64,000 nt of DNA from Lithospermum erythrorhizon. Lineage: Eukaryota > Streptophyta > Magnoliopsida > Boraginales > Boraginaceae. Location: the NCBI GenBank assembly GCA_019722365.1, contig JADFUC010000758.1, positions 868,001 through 932,000 of the forward strand, in the 5' to 3' direction. Shown here piece after piece: positions 1 through 11,800 of this stretch; positions within the stretch are counted from its first letter, which is position 1; the number at the start of each line of letters is the position of its first letter. The translations under genes and the position numbers were made by a program. The notes under the pieces were generated by a model. It was not told where the DNA came from. It made no database searches and worked only from the letters and a program-made list of their open reading frames with translations.

Positions 1-1055
1 AAAAAATCTTAATACCACCTTTAGACCTTAATATCACTCCAAACACTTATGTTAACATTCTTCCACATTCATCCGTATTGAATGATTGACATTTTTCATC
101 TTCCTAGTAAATATTTTACTCATTTAATCATTTCGGCTGAACCTTGTCCAAATTTAGGACTTATTTTTTAAAACTATCACATTAACTGCACAATGATTTA
201 ATTTCTTTCATCATTGAAGTAAATTTCATTCTTTTAATAATTTCAGTCTTCCCCAAATTTGAGGAACTGAGCCAGCATTTTGGATGTGTTTCTCCTGCGT
301 TCATAATTTTTCGCTGGAATTGTCTTTCGGTCTATCATCAAAGCTTGTTTCTCCCATGTATGTATACTCATGGCTTGTGCTTTAATAATGTTATGTGTCA
401 ACCACATCTGAGGTATTCACACTGCTTCGGATCACTACTTGTATTCCCTCCATTTCAAATTAATTGAGTATTTTTGCGATTTCTATTAAGATTTGACCAT
501 GAATTTCTTAATCCAAAAAATATAAAATTTGATATTAATGAATTTGGTTTTAAAAATATTTTCATAATATTATTTTTTTGTAATTTTCATAATATACATT
601 TAAATTGATGATTAAAGTTAAATCTTAAAAAGTAAAGAAAGCTCAATTAATTAAAATCTTTTGGTAGATAGTGATATAATTGTATAGCTGCAGTAAAGAT
701 TTTGAGCAAAATTGGAGCCACTACTCTTTGATGTTTATTTTCCAGAGGTATCCTTTGTATCGGCTTCATCTTCCCTTGAAGTTTGAGATTAGGATCTTCT
801 CCTCTCTTGTGTGCCTACTTTTAATATTGTGTTTCATGCATAATATGATTGCACTCTTTTTGGATGCCTTATATATGTCCAAGGTAAATGTTGGAAAAGG
901 ATGCTATTAGTTGAACTAGTGTGAAATGCAAACTGAGTAACTAGTACAAGCCAAGGAAACTTTGGTCCATCTTTCATGGGGATATCCAAAGATGTTACAA
1001 CACTACAAAGAAAAGCTTTGTTGATAATGCTAAACTAATTCATCATCCTGATCAA
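1..1055. other. Left flank, no assignable gene
   Basis: About 1 kb between the window edge and the LFY stop codon. Positions 246-471 follow a tttcag acceptor-like sequence and stay open in one plus-strand frame for about 75 codons, and 680-910 is also open on the plus strand, but I recognise neither peptide. They could be the 3' exon or UTR of a gene to the left. The last 100 bases or so before 1056 are probably LFY 3' UTR. Confidence 0.3.
443..655. repeat. Probable Stowaway-like MITE remnant
   Basis: The left edge reads attccctccatttcaaatta and the right edge holds the complementary ctcaattaattaaaa, so the ends are partly inverted (attaattgag against ctcaattaat). The inside is AT-rich and non-coding. 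A run near 515-535 (ccaaaaaatataaaatttga) is the reverse complement of a motif seen again near 25.1 kb and 36.7 kb, so this is one member of a dispersed family. The boundaries are approximate. Confidence 0.45.
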
Positions 1056-4000
1056 CTAGAAGGTGATATGATGAGTTACAGGCACTGAGGCAGAGGTGGA
1101 AACTGCAGCATTGCTACGTTCTGCATGGCAGAGCTGGCGGAGCTTGGTTGGAACATACCAAATGGTAAGGCGGGGGTGGGAGCTGAAGATGGCATCGATG
1201 TCCCATCCTTGTCCTGCTGCAATAGCTACAAGGGGCTTGTAGCAAGCCTGCCTCCAAGCTCCAACGTTTTCGCCTCTCTCCTTGAAGGCCCTCCTCAGTG
1301 CATTGGATACTTCCTCATCGAGGCAATGCAGAGCGTAACAGTGCACGTAATGCCTCATTTTCGGCTTGTTGATGTAGCTTGCCCCAGCTTTCTTTGCATA
1401 CCTAAAGACTTGATTTGTCACCTGGATTACAGCCAAACAAAGAAACAACCATTTTACTAGTAGTTTGGTGATGTTACCCTTTAGTCTCTCCTTGTCCCTC
1501 TGGTAGATTCTTGATTTTTGAAATGAGTAAACTTATACTCCCTCCGTTCCTAAAAGATTGTTTAGTTTTAACTAGATTCTCTAGTAAATTTATACTCCCT
1601 CCCTTCATAACATTTACTATAAAGTGTTCAAAACTAGACAATATTTTAGAAATAGAGGGATTAATTCATTTGTAAAGCTTCAAAATTTTACTTTTTGTTA
1701 TTATTCATGTTCGTTCAAATCAAGGGTCAGGGTACAATACAATACAAATTCAAAGCTTTTAAAACTTGTCCTTTTTTAACTTTCTTCCCCTATCCCTTGT
1801 CTTTACTCCACACCAAATAATGCCTTAAATTTACAGAGTACGGTACTGTTCGATTGTACTTTTGAACACTTTATAGTAAATGTTATGAGATCACATTAAA
1901 ATTTATTGATAATATTATTATCCTGTACTAAATCGTAGTCATTAAAAAGGAGGTAATAAATAATTGAAGAAGGGGGGAATTACTGCATTGGTAGGTTTAT
2001 GTTGTTTTGGTGAGTGTTTGATAAGTCCCAATAATGTTGCAGTGAAACATAGAGGTTCCATTGGGTAAGGTACTAATGATTCCTTGAAGAATCTGCAAAA
2101 TTTGGCAAACAGATCTCTCACATCTAACAGTCCGTACATGAGCTGTCAACTTCTTACAAACCCAACTCATTTCAACCTAATTGGATCAGTGATTCAGAGT
2201 TTCTTAGCTTCCATGTTTAGTTTCGATTGTGACACTTGTTTCTTTCTATGTTTTCTTGTACTTTCAAAAACCTATGATATCTGATTCATTATTTATGCCC
2301 AGCTAACACCTGTACACCTAATTTTAACTAACATTCATATAGGTATAGGCAAATACGAATAAGATTCAATTAAATGTTTCACACTTTATCTTTAGGGTAT
2401 GTCCTAATAATATATAGTGTTACTAATAAGTAAATCGTTTATCCCTAAGATCGAAAAAATCAATTAACATGAATCGAAGGAAATAGTGAAAATTGTTTTG
2501 AGAATGAAAGATTTAATATTTTATCATTATTTTGGTATATATATATATAGTATATATATATATTTTTGCAACTTATCCTATTATGAGATCAATAATATTT
2601 CTTTCATCTATATAAAAGATTATCACATTTATCTTTCTTACTACCAAAGATTAAACTTCATTTATTCATCGACATTTAAAACTTTTATTCGAATCAAAAA
2701 ATGATCAAGTTAATAAGAAAGATGAAAATACTATACACGGTGATTTTTTAAACAAATATATAACATTAATAAGCTATTCGAGCTCAAAATTAAAAACTTA
2801 ACTTATTAAAATCAAATGATAATCCCAAGAATCTGAAAGTGATTATTATATGGATGTACTAATAATCCTCTAAAACTTTCTTATTAGCCAAACAGCCCGG
2901 ACTAACATTAGTATCCATAAAAATATGTGTCCAAGTTGATGAATGAGAATGTTGAAACAACAAAATGATAATTTAATCATGTGTATTGTTTTAAAACATC
3001 AAATTAAAGTAATATTTCCAAATGCATAAAAATATGGAACATGATGACTGACCTTGGTAGGACATTTTTCCCCTCTTTCCTTAGCAATATTCTGAACCTG
3101 GATCAAGAAGTCACGGCATTGTTCATAAAGATGGAAGAGATAATCAAGTCCATTCTTCTTGCCACGTGCTACCTCCCCAGGCTCAGTCACTATGAAGGGA
3201 TGTTCCCTTTGCCTTTCAACTCCCCCTCCCCCTCCATTAATATTATTATTATCATCTTCATCTCCTTCTTCATTTTCATCATCTTCTTCCATACATCCCA
3301 TTCTTCCCATTGATGATTTCTTCTTCCTCCTCTGCTTTTTGCCTCCTCCAGGTGTAACAATTTCCCACCTCCCTCCTCCACTTCCAGCAGCTTCCTTTTC
3401 TTGTTGCACTGGTTCCTCAGACAACCCTAAATTTTCCAACAGGGAAATTTTTTATGTCAATAAAATAAAATCATCAATGATGTACCTAAGATGATCGTGT
3501 TTTCTTTTTGTTCACTAAATATGGATGAACAAATATTTTTAAAAGAAATACAATATTCCCTAATGAATGATTAAATGAAGAGTGAGGACACAATAATAAA
3601 GTTTGAACACTTTTTAAATCTAGTATATATATTCACCAATCACCATCTTAACTAGAAGGCCATATAATACTACAACCTTCGATCCATCACATAATATATA
3701 TTAACTCGAAGGTCCTACTTAATTTTCCTCTTAACATGCATAATAAATTAGTTGAATTTATATTTTTTATTTAACTCAAACGAAACTTGTATTATAAAGA
3801 AATAAAAGTGCAAGGTCTACAGGGCAAATATACCCTGGCAAAAGTTAGATAGTACGTAGTACTATATATCAAGAGTTGAATGTTGAAAAAAATCAGATTA
3901 AGCCATTAATTGAAGCTAGTAGATAGAGTATTCATGTCTCGCCTTGAAAATCAGTTCGAGTGAATATATTAATACTATGGAGTTCATAGTTAACTTTAGA

Positions 4001-5458
4001 GTTCCCAAAAGTTAGGATATGGTAATATTGGTGTAATGTCGTCACATTTAAATAGAAAAGGGGTTTCTTTAAACTAACTTCAATTTCTTTTTACATTTTT
4101 TGAAGCAGTAACAAAATGAAAAAAAAATCGAGGGTCCTAAAAGGCTTAAATTAAAGAAGATAGACGACATTTGAAACATTTTAGCTTGTTGGCATGTAGA
4201 TAGGTTAAGTGCATATTGAGTTTATTTTGAAGACAACTCAATCGTAAAGGAGCCGAGAGTGCTAAATGCCGCAAAGATCCTAACTCTCTTCATACAATGT
4301 GTCGAGTCACTTAAGTAGCAGACCAGATTGAGAATCTCAGATTGAACGATTTAAAGCGAAGCCTGCCTCCTAATCACTGGTATATTCCTACGATTCACCA
4401 TTTCCTCCGTAAAACTTCAGTGACAAAAAACTTCGGTTTGGCCGCGCGATGCATATTGAGTCATTCTAATAGGGATTCCTAGCAGAAGTCTCACCTAAAT
4501 GGGAATTAGGGCTTTCGTAATGCTAGCATATGTAGGTATATTCATTCTTTAGGCAGGAAAAAGGGGAACCAAACATAGTCATCATGTGACATTTAAGGTG
4601 GCAGCCACTAGAATCAAGACAGTCTGATCAATTCATGCATGCAACCAATTTAAGCAAGAACAATAAATGATGAATCTAGTTGCTACCTTAGCTAGATGAA
4701 AACAAATCCAAACAGTTTTAATTCTCTATTTTCTGGAAATAATATAATTTTTGTTTCTTTATAAAATTCTCCCTTCCTCTCTGAAAGAACATACGATTTG
4801 CTTTTTATCAATTTTAATGTCATTTTAAGTAAAGAATTTTAATGACTTAATCGAATTACACAACTTTAATAATTTGAATCTTACTTTTATTGTTGATAGT
4901 AAAGTAGATAGGGTTAAAATTTAAAAATTAATATATTAAAATTAGAAATTGGACAATATTTTAGAAGGATAAATTAAAAGTACACAAACCTTCTTGAGAT
5001 AGAGCATCAAGAACATGGGTGGTGTCACCAGAAAGGAAGTGGCGCCGCCTTGAATCTTCCTCATCAAGGCGGCGTCTCTCAGCCCTAACAGCAGCTTTGA
5101 TACCATATCTTTCTCCAACAAGAAGCTCCCACCTAAACAAATGTGACAAACTATCCATCATTTCATCAAGCTCCACATCCCTCATATCCAAGAGGGTACT
5201 CACTGTGAATCCAAGCTCAGCAATTTTTGCTGCTGTATAGTATCTTATTCCAAATGGTTGGAACAAGTCCTCCAGCCCTGTTATCTCCCTCGGCCTTATC
5301 GCATAATTCATGTTCATTGGTTGCATTGGTGGTAGTTGTGGTGGGGCTGTCACTGCCGCCGCTGCTGCCACAGCCTCAAGCAGCCGGTTAGGTGGTGGCA
5401 TGCCTCCCCTAGGGTCCCACCTGAACAAGCTTGTTGAGAAGGCATCAGATGGGTCCAT
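1056..5458 (-). CDS. LFY: LEAFY/FLORICAULA floral meristem transcription factor, complete, 3 exons
   Basis: Plant-specific nuclear transcription factor that specifies floral meristem identity and activates floral homeotic genes. Minus-strand exons are 5458-4990, 3426-3053 and 1421-1056, with GT..AG introns of about 1.56 and 1.63 kb at the two positions usual for the family. They join in phase to 402 aa, a normal length. Residues 1-156 hold the start [19 protein letters not shown], a proline/alanine linker and the SAM-type oligomerisation domain ([35 protein letters not shown]). Residues 187-225 are a basic, then acidic, then glycine-rich linker. The DNA-binding domain runs from about 230 to 385 ([52 protein letters not shown]). 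The C-terminus is short (VPVTHHITF). The start is the only ATG fitting the family N-terminus. Residue 351 is glycine in AAGQGWDID, where the homologues I recall have a larger, usually basic residue. The frame is open throughout and the splice sites are canonical, so the gene looks functional. Confidence 0.96.
1592..1900. repeat. Foldback/MITE-like inverted repeat in LFY intron 2
   Basis: Positions 1607-1633 and 1860-1886 are perfect 27-nt reverse complements, separated by about 226 bases. The left arm is preceded by a Stowaway-like edge (tatactccctccc), and a second partial edge (agaaatagaggga) lies at about 1648-1660. The element sits wholly inside LFY intron 2. It may be two nested small elements; the outer ends are approximate. 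Confidence 0.6.
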
Positions 5459-5561
5459 ATTTGATTGTTGGGTATTTTAATTTGAAACAAACACAACACT
5501 TCAAGAATGGTATATGAGGGTTTTTCTTACCTAGTGAAGTAGATAGATCTATGCATGTTTG

Positions 5562-5569
5562 CTATATAT
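5562..5569 (-). promoter_or_regulatory. Possible LFY TATA box
   Basis: Read on the minus strand this is atatatag, about 105 bases upstream of the LFY start codon. That spacing would allow a 5' UTR of about 75 bases. The assignment rests on position and composition only. Confidence 0.3.
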
Positions 5570-6640
5570 GAGGGTAATGTGTAACTTTTCATTTTTCCTA
5601 GATTGCCCCTAATCATAATTGATAAATCTGATATTTATTCTGTTTCAAAATACTTGTTCATTTTAAAAAAAAATATTTTTTCATAATAGTTGATTATTTA
5701 TATTTTTAATATATATTTTTACAATCTCAATGTAACTTTTTACATTTTTAATGTAAATTTTTATAATCCTAATATAATTTTTCACTTTACCTTAATAAAA
5801 TAATTTTTATGTAAATAATAATTTATTTTGAAAGAAAGGGAATAATAACTAAATTTCAAACGTGCTATTTTGCTTTTGCATGCAGAGAAAATGTACGATT
5901 TTACTGTTATTATTGCATTGGTTTGTATTTGTTGTTCCCTTAGAACTAGAAAGATGTAACTAAAGAGTACTAGTTTGTCGTTTGCTATGGTTCTTGAATT
6001 GTTCTGAAAAGGGTTGTCCTTCAAACAGTTTCAATAGGAAAGGCTGATCTAAGTTAGATACGTGAAGTCTTAATTATTTGTGTCGACTATCGACTCATGC
6101 ATTTCCAAATTTTTTTGGGGGAGATATTGATCATTTGAGTGGGATTTGCTTTGATATATGTTTGATCAATCATTAATGTACAATATAGAACTTTCAATTT
6201 ATATACTCCGTATTATAATGAGTTGGCCAATTCAAGCTTCATTTTTTTTAAATGTTATAGTTTAGAGTGCTAAATAAAGCTAACTAAGCCATTATACATA
6301 AATACTCCATATATCCCTTCATCTGCTTTAGGCGACTTTTCTATTTGGCCAAAAGATAGATGAATACTCCGTACAATTTAGAATTGTTCTTGCACTCTAA
6401 TCTTTCTTAGATTATATATTTGACTTATGCAAATGACTTCGTTTTTAGATTGATCTTTACTAATACTATTACATGTGTTATAACAGATGCGAAATTAGGA
6501 ATACATAATTACGAAAGGAAAATACGTAATATAAAACAACACGGTAAACTTAACGTGATATCCCCTAACGGCGTTAGGACTAATCCAATTAATACCGAAA
6601 TACTCATAACGGGAAGAAACAGACACAATATTTGGATCTA
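5570..6640. other. Intergenic, upstream of LFY
   Basis: AT-rich DNA with no coding evidence. It should contain the LFY promoter and scattered 'tactccgt' MITE edges near 6205 and 6365. I see no recognisable gene. Confidence 0.5.
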
Positions 6641-6644
6641 AAAT

Positions 6645-6740
6645 AGTCAAGAATGCTTACTAAGAAATCTTTACAAAATTTCAAGCTATTTTGGTACAGA
6701 AAGTAAATCTATATACATGTCATGTATATATAGGCTAAAG
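6645..6740. repeat. Copy 1 of a direct repeat flanking the copia remnants
   Basis: About 90 bases from the ctactaag-like start to the ctatatacatgtcatgtata core and following tatagg recur in the same orientation at about 9735-9825. The core is a near-perfect palindrome (tatatacatg/catgtatata around one base). Copies 3.1 kb apart on either side of copia fragments suggest element ends or a duplicated flank. Confidence 0.55.
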
Positions 6741-6949
6741 AAACAAGTGAGTAATACTCACCACCGGCTACTCAAAATAAAGATGTTTTAAAGCACAGAT
6801 GCTTAGGATACACAAGCCTGCCTCTATATTGCCTAGCCATCAGCAACTAATAACTCAATATTCAAGAAGCCTCCTATAATGCTTCAAACTGCTCATGAAT
6901 CGCTTCAGAAACATATCACCGGTTATCTCTAGATATTTTGTTTACCTTT

Positions 6950-8045
6950 AATCCTCTTCTCACCTCTCAAAATGATATCGCGACATCAATGTGCTTCGCC
7001 CCTATCACGATTTAACCCGATCCTTGATTAAGCATATCAGACTTAAACCGCCGGCTAACATATCAAGCAACCTCGAGAACCCCGTGATCAAAGAATTCAA
7101 GCAAATTCTTTCAACTGCATACCTTCCTTAGCGCCTTCGTAAGTACCCATATACTCGCCTCTTAGTAGTAGACAAAGTCGCCAGCGGATCGCAGCTGCAA
7201 CCTCCAACTACAATGTAACTACCAAGAGTAAAAAACAAACATAACTACCATGTATCTTCTAACAAGCATATCTCCAAGATAGTCGAATCGTAGTATCTAG
7301 AAATTAAACACCGACTATCATCACTAACAACGACCAATATCGAAAATTTTGAGAATGGGTAACTTCACAAATACTAATGTTCTTTCTGTATCACCATTTA
7401 ACCTATCGACAACACTAACATCATGTAAGATCGTATCTGTTGCATCAGAAGGTATACATCAAATCCTCCAACCGCACTAGCATAAGGTACGTTGCTCCAC
7501 GTATACCTTCTCAATGTAGATTAGGTGCAAACAAAAACATACATACTATTATTACTGTAGAACTAGGAGTTTCAATCAAGCTGAAGCAAAGAAATAAAAC
7601 AAATCTAGACAGTGATCTTCAACATACCTCCTTCAAGTTTATAAGAAAGCCTCACTTTTATCCCTAAATATCTCCATTCCCAAAATCTTCTTAAAGAGCA
7701 CCTAAATCTTCATCAACTAAAGATCAAGTAAACCCTTCACCTTTTGGCATGATTTCTCAACCGCAGCCTATCAAAGATATCGTCTAATAAACTAAGTAGA
7801 TAAGTGGGAACCATCACTAACTTGCTGTAGTAAACACAACTCATATGGACTCCTCAATACCATCTCATTTAGCTATCAAATTTCACCGTTCTGAGATCGT
7901 CAAACCCACAGCAAAGATTTCTTCAACCTACAAACATAATCCTCCTTTCCGGTTCCCCGGAAACTATCCGTCAGTCATATAAATTTCTTTATCCAACTCT
8001 CCATGTAAGAAGTTGCCTGACATCTAGCTACTTGAGCTCCAAGCC
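6950..8045 (-). pseudogene. Ty1-copia reverse transcriptase/RNase H remnant (copy 1)
   Basis: Broken polyprotein piece on the minus strand, read across several frameshifts. At about 8030-7990 the frame resembles the copia RT block DVKTAFLHGELDEEIYM (here with indels). Next come PGKEDYVCRLKKSLYG-like residues near 7950-7900 and a YVDD-region equivalent. RNase H signatures follow: LSTT near 7170 and KHID near 6990, the latter matching the usual TKHIDIRYHF. The order RT then RNase H on the minus strand agrees with a single element. No frame is open for long, so it is dead. Gag, protease and integrase were not recognised. The ends are approximate. Confidence 0.7.
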
Positions 8046-8449
8046 CTGATGCAGAATCATAAAGAACACCTCGATAAGGGTCCATCATAAGCGAGCATAT
8101 CTCATCAGAGTCAACTCCTCCTTTCACCGAACTCCCTCTAGCAACCACTCTACCTTTATATTGTACCCTCCTCTATGATTAAAGTTAGAATTCCAGATTA
8201 ATTTCATTCGCGATAAACACAAAATTCATACATCCCTTAATCCTCAAACGATATACATTATCTGTAAATCATATAATGACTTATATGAATACGCAGAGTA
8301 CTTACAGTAGATGCCAACAGGTCTATCTCCAAATCTTCACGAAGCCTCCTCACTTAATTCCATCGCCGAGCACTTCAAATGAAGGCCTTCTAGTTCGTCC
8401 AATAATTGTGAGAAAAGTTGAATCCTACACGGCGCCCGGCTAACATATC

Positions 8450-9156
8450 AATCGACGAAAATCGGGCAGGTTAATTTTCAATTCTTCCTGGATATTTTTG
8501 GCCATTCTGCAGAGGAAACGGAGGAGGCCAGTTTTTCATGAATCTTTTTCTAAACCTTAAACGAGCAAAGGATCACTTATATAAATAGTCCATCATTTAG
8601 TATAAAGCCCAACCGAACGACACTAAGTCGACTCGCTTGATTTAATTAAACCGTTAAGCAAAATCAAACACTAACAAGTTGTTAATAGTAATTCAACAAG
8701 TTACTAACAAGCTCATTCAATCTATCGAATTAATCTTAATTGACTAATTAATTAATTCGGTTCATCCAATTTATATTTTACATTATCAATGTAAAATTTA
8801 ATTGAGAATATTCGCTGACATAATCAACTCTCAATTTAGCAAATGTAGTTTAATTTCATACATGAAATATAATTCAACGCCACCAGATGCTACACATCTT
8901 CTAGCTCGTATAATAGTTGTATAATAATAATAATAATTGACCAATTACTATTATTATAACGATTAATTTGGTAACATCTAAAGAATCGCTCATAACCCCT
9001 TAAATTATCACAGAACTCCACTGTGAATATACAATTACTAAGGCGCTAACACTCAAGTTCCAAAGAATCACATTTAACCAACCCTAGTCTGACTGATACA
9101 CAACAAGAATCTTATTACATAATAAAAGTGGAATTAAATTTCATTGATTTCCAACA
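8450..9156 (-). repeat. Probable copia LTR
   Basis: On the minus strand a polypurine tract, aagtgggag (9165-9157), is followed directly by tgttgg at 9156, the classic start of a copia LTR just after the PPT. The following sequence is AT-rich and non-coding, as expected of an LTR. I could not fix the other end; 8450 is a guess at the last position before the sequence changes character. It lies between two RT fragments, so it could be the 3' LTR of the right-hand one. Confidence 0.5.
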
Positions 9157-9164
9157 CTCCCACT

Positions 9165-9690
9165 TGCCCTTGGACGATTACTTCATACAATTCCTTTTAT
9201 CACGCGATTCCATTCCCAAATCCGGATAGATCTTCAACATAGCCTTTCCGTTATAAGTGAAAAGCTTCTTCCTGACTTTTATCCCTAAATATCTCCATTC
9301 TGCAAAATCTTCTTTATAGACTCAAATCTTTCATTTCAAACTCAAAGACTAAGTAAACCCTTCAAATTTTGAATATCAAACTTCTCAATCATAGCCTATC
9401 AAGATATCGCCTACATACAAACTATAGATAAGCGGAACCATCACTAACCTTATCAGAGTAAACACAACTGGCCATACGGACAACACGTCACCCAATCTCT
9501 ATCATGTAGCTATCAAATCTCTTGTACTAATCGCCGGAGACCGGCTCAAACCATACAAAGATTTCTTCAACCTGCAAACATAATCTTCCTTTCCGGGTTC
9601 CTGGAAACCATCAGCGGGTCATATAAATTTCATCATCCAACTCTCCATGTAAGAAAGCTGTCTTGACACTAAATACCGCTAAGAGCCAAA
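9165..9690 (-). pseudogene. Ty1-copia reverse transcriptase remnant (copy 2)
   Basis: The minus strand near 9670-9630 gives KTAFLHGELDDEIYM, the conserved copia RT block, followed by PGKEDYVCRL-like and KSLYGLSRSP-like residues near 9600-9530. It is similar at the DNA level to the 7630-8040 fragment in the same orientation (for example the shared ttttatccctaaatatctcc). Frameshifts and stops break it, and the polypurine tract and LTR start follow at once, so the RNase H end appears to be deleted. Confidence 0.7.
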
Positions 9691-9734
9691 TTAAATTTCA
9701 CTATAATTTTAAGAGATGATTATAATATTTGACT

Positions 9735-9830
9735 GAAATAATAGCACGCTACTAAGAAGCTTTATAAAACTTCAAAACTATTTAATAAAATAATCTATAT
9801 ACATGTCATGTATATATAGGAAGAAAATGG
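9735..9830. repeat. Copy 2 of the direct repeat flanking the copia remnants
   Basis: Same orientation as 6645-6740 and sharing the palindromic core ctatatacatgtcatgtata. The similarity fades on both sides. Confidence 0.55.
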
Positions 9831-11790
9831 AAGACTAATAACGATGGTATTCCAAATCACTATTCTGACAACATGAACTTGGAGGGCACCCAATAAAAAG
9901 AAGAAATTAAAACTCATTCATCAACCAAAATCTGTCATGTAGTTTGCTCTAGGCCCTAGCTTTATAGAACTCCTAAAGACCGGTAGCAGCAGCCCATGAT
10001 TATATTATTTGTCTCTCTCACTATCAAAGCCAGAGATCCGACAGTACTCTACTATTCATTCTGCAACTGTCATCAAAGCAACACTACCTATGAATCTTAG
10101 ACCAAATTAACTTGTCATTCTATTTTCATATAACTATTACTACCACCCACAATAACTATATTTTAATTTTGTTTTGTAACTTATTATCTTATTATCTATT
10201 CTAAAGTCGTAAATATTCTTTATTTTGCGTCATTTTAGAAACAAACCGTTTCCTGTTATGACATGTATAAAACTATATATGTATAATTTGATCACCGATT
10301 CACCAGACCTTAGCTTGTTTAGACGGGAGATTCGACAGAATCATAGAGGCATGTTGTATGTTTGTTTTTCGGGTGAAGTTTCGAGCACTAAGAGACTTGG
10401 GCATTCTTGTTGAACCAAGCTACTACCATTTTTACTGATCGAGCTTCAACTTGGATCAAACTCAATTCAATAATGTAAAAGAGAAGTCCATGAAATCTAC
10501 AAGAATTTGCTTTCTTCTTCTTTCGTTATACAATAACTATGCTGTCTGAAAATGTGAAAATTGGTCAAACGAATTGTTAATGAAGGGACCCAATGATCTG
10601 GTGACACGTAAATTAAAGGTCAAGGACAGTGTACGGATATTAATGGTGTAGCCCTAAATGTCTGACTAACTGTACGTGTCCATAGATGTGGAATGACTAG
10701 TGAGGGAGAATTAAGGAGCTAGCGCTCTAGCAAGAACTATTTATTTTTTCTTTTTCTTGTGATGATATGAAAACATCTTTTTATCCATCTATCTTGTTAT
10801 TCATCAATCAATTTGAGTACACAATCTTCATCCGAATGTTGAATAGGTTGACAACTTGAGGAGGCTATAAGGAGAATTCTTGATTTTCATATATATGGTC
10901 AATAGGTCAAGTTGATATATCAAAGAGGAACACATAAGTATCTATCAAGCAAAAATAGAATGTCCTTACCTAGATCAGTAGGCAACAAGCCAATGAAGAT
11001 GACTATTCTTATTAAATACATGGAAATAAGGATGGTGAAATAATATCAAACTTTTGATGTGATTGAACATCAATGAAAAATCTGCCTTTCTACATGTAGA
11101 CATCGAAAATTTATCAAAAATAATAATTAAATTGATTAATATGAATTAATTAAATTAATTAAAGTCGAGCCACTAAAAGATGTCACGTAGCTAATTAGGG
11201 TTCTCGATCAAAATCTAAATTCAAATCAAACCCTCGACCGAACAAGGGTTCCCTGAAATCAAGCCTCGGATTTAATTGAAGTAAAAAATAAGAGTTTTTA
11301 CATTAATTAACCCTAATTAAAGACCTCGAAATAGGGTTCTCAGAAATGTACCACACATTAAATTTTAATTAATATTAGGGGCTCTAAAAACCCCAATTTT
11401 ATTGACAATAAAACTGCCATAAGGAACATTCCGAAAGCCACGTGGCTCAAAATGAATAATCTAGAAATCAATGGTTCAAAAATCACACTAAGCCATGCTG
11501 CTAAAACTCAAGCATCCGGCCGCCATGTGGTTCAAAATTAAGACTCCATGTTGGTGGCTCAAACTCAATACCAGTGTCATTCAAGGGCCAATTTAAAACG
11601 ATTTCGACCTAGAAAAGACCAATTTTCCTTTTTACGTAAATATAGCGCTTTTTGGCTTTCATTACTTTGAGCCAAGCAATTCCAATTATCCGACTCGGGC
11701 CCGCATTCGCCTCAAAATTCAATCTGCCAAAGACGCGATCCACCCGAATCAAACCAAACAATCGAAGCAACTATTTGAGGCACATAAACC
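9831..11790. other. Non-coding, probably transposon-derived spacer
   Basis: No protein family is recognisable. A plus-strand open stretch at 10225-10413 has no known motif. The region from about 11.1 kb has a different, less AT-rich texture and may be the upstream part of the LTR-like promoter at 11.79 kb. Confidence 0.35.
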
Positions 11791-11800
11791 TATAAATACC
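11790..11800 (+). promoter_or_regulatory. TATA box of an LTR-like element
   Basis: cctataaatacccc is followed by a C/A-rich leader (cacattccaccacaaaaa). This is the usual look of the U3/R junction of a plant LTR retrotransposon. No coding domain was found downstream, so the element would be non-autonomous or badly decayed. Confidence 0.4.

Noticed and set aside
1125..1460. Plus-strand open frame of 111 codons
   Set aside because: Exact antisense shadow of LFY exon 3; no family resemblance.
3041..3494. Three open frames over LFY exon 2, including a serine/proline-rich one
   Set aside because: Low-complexity shadows of the acidic, basic and glycine-rich linker of LFY.
10225..10413. 62-codon plus-strand open frame
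   Set aside because: No motif, no splice context, in repeat-like DNA; length is expected by chance.
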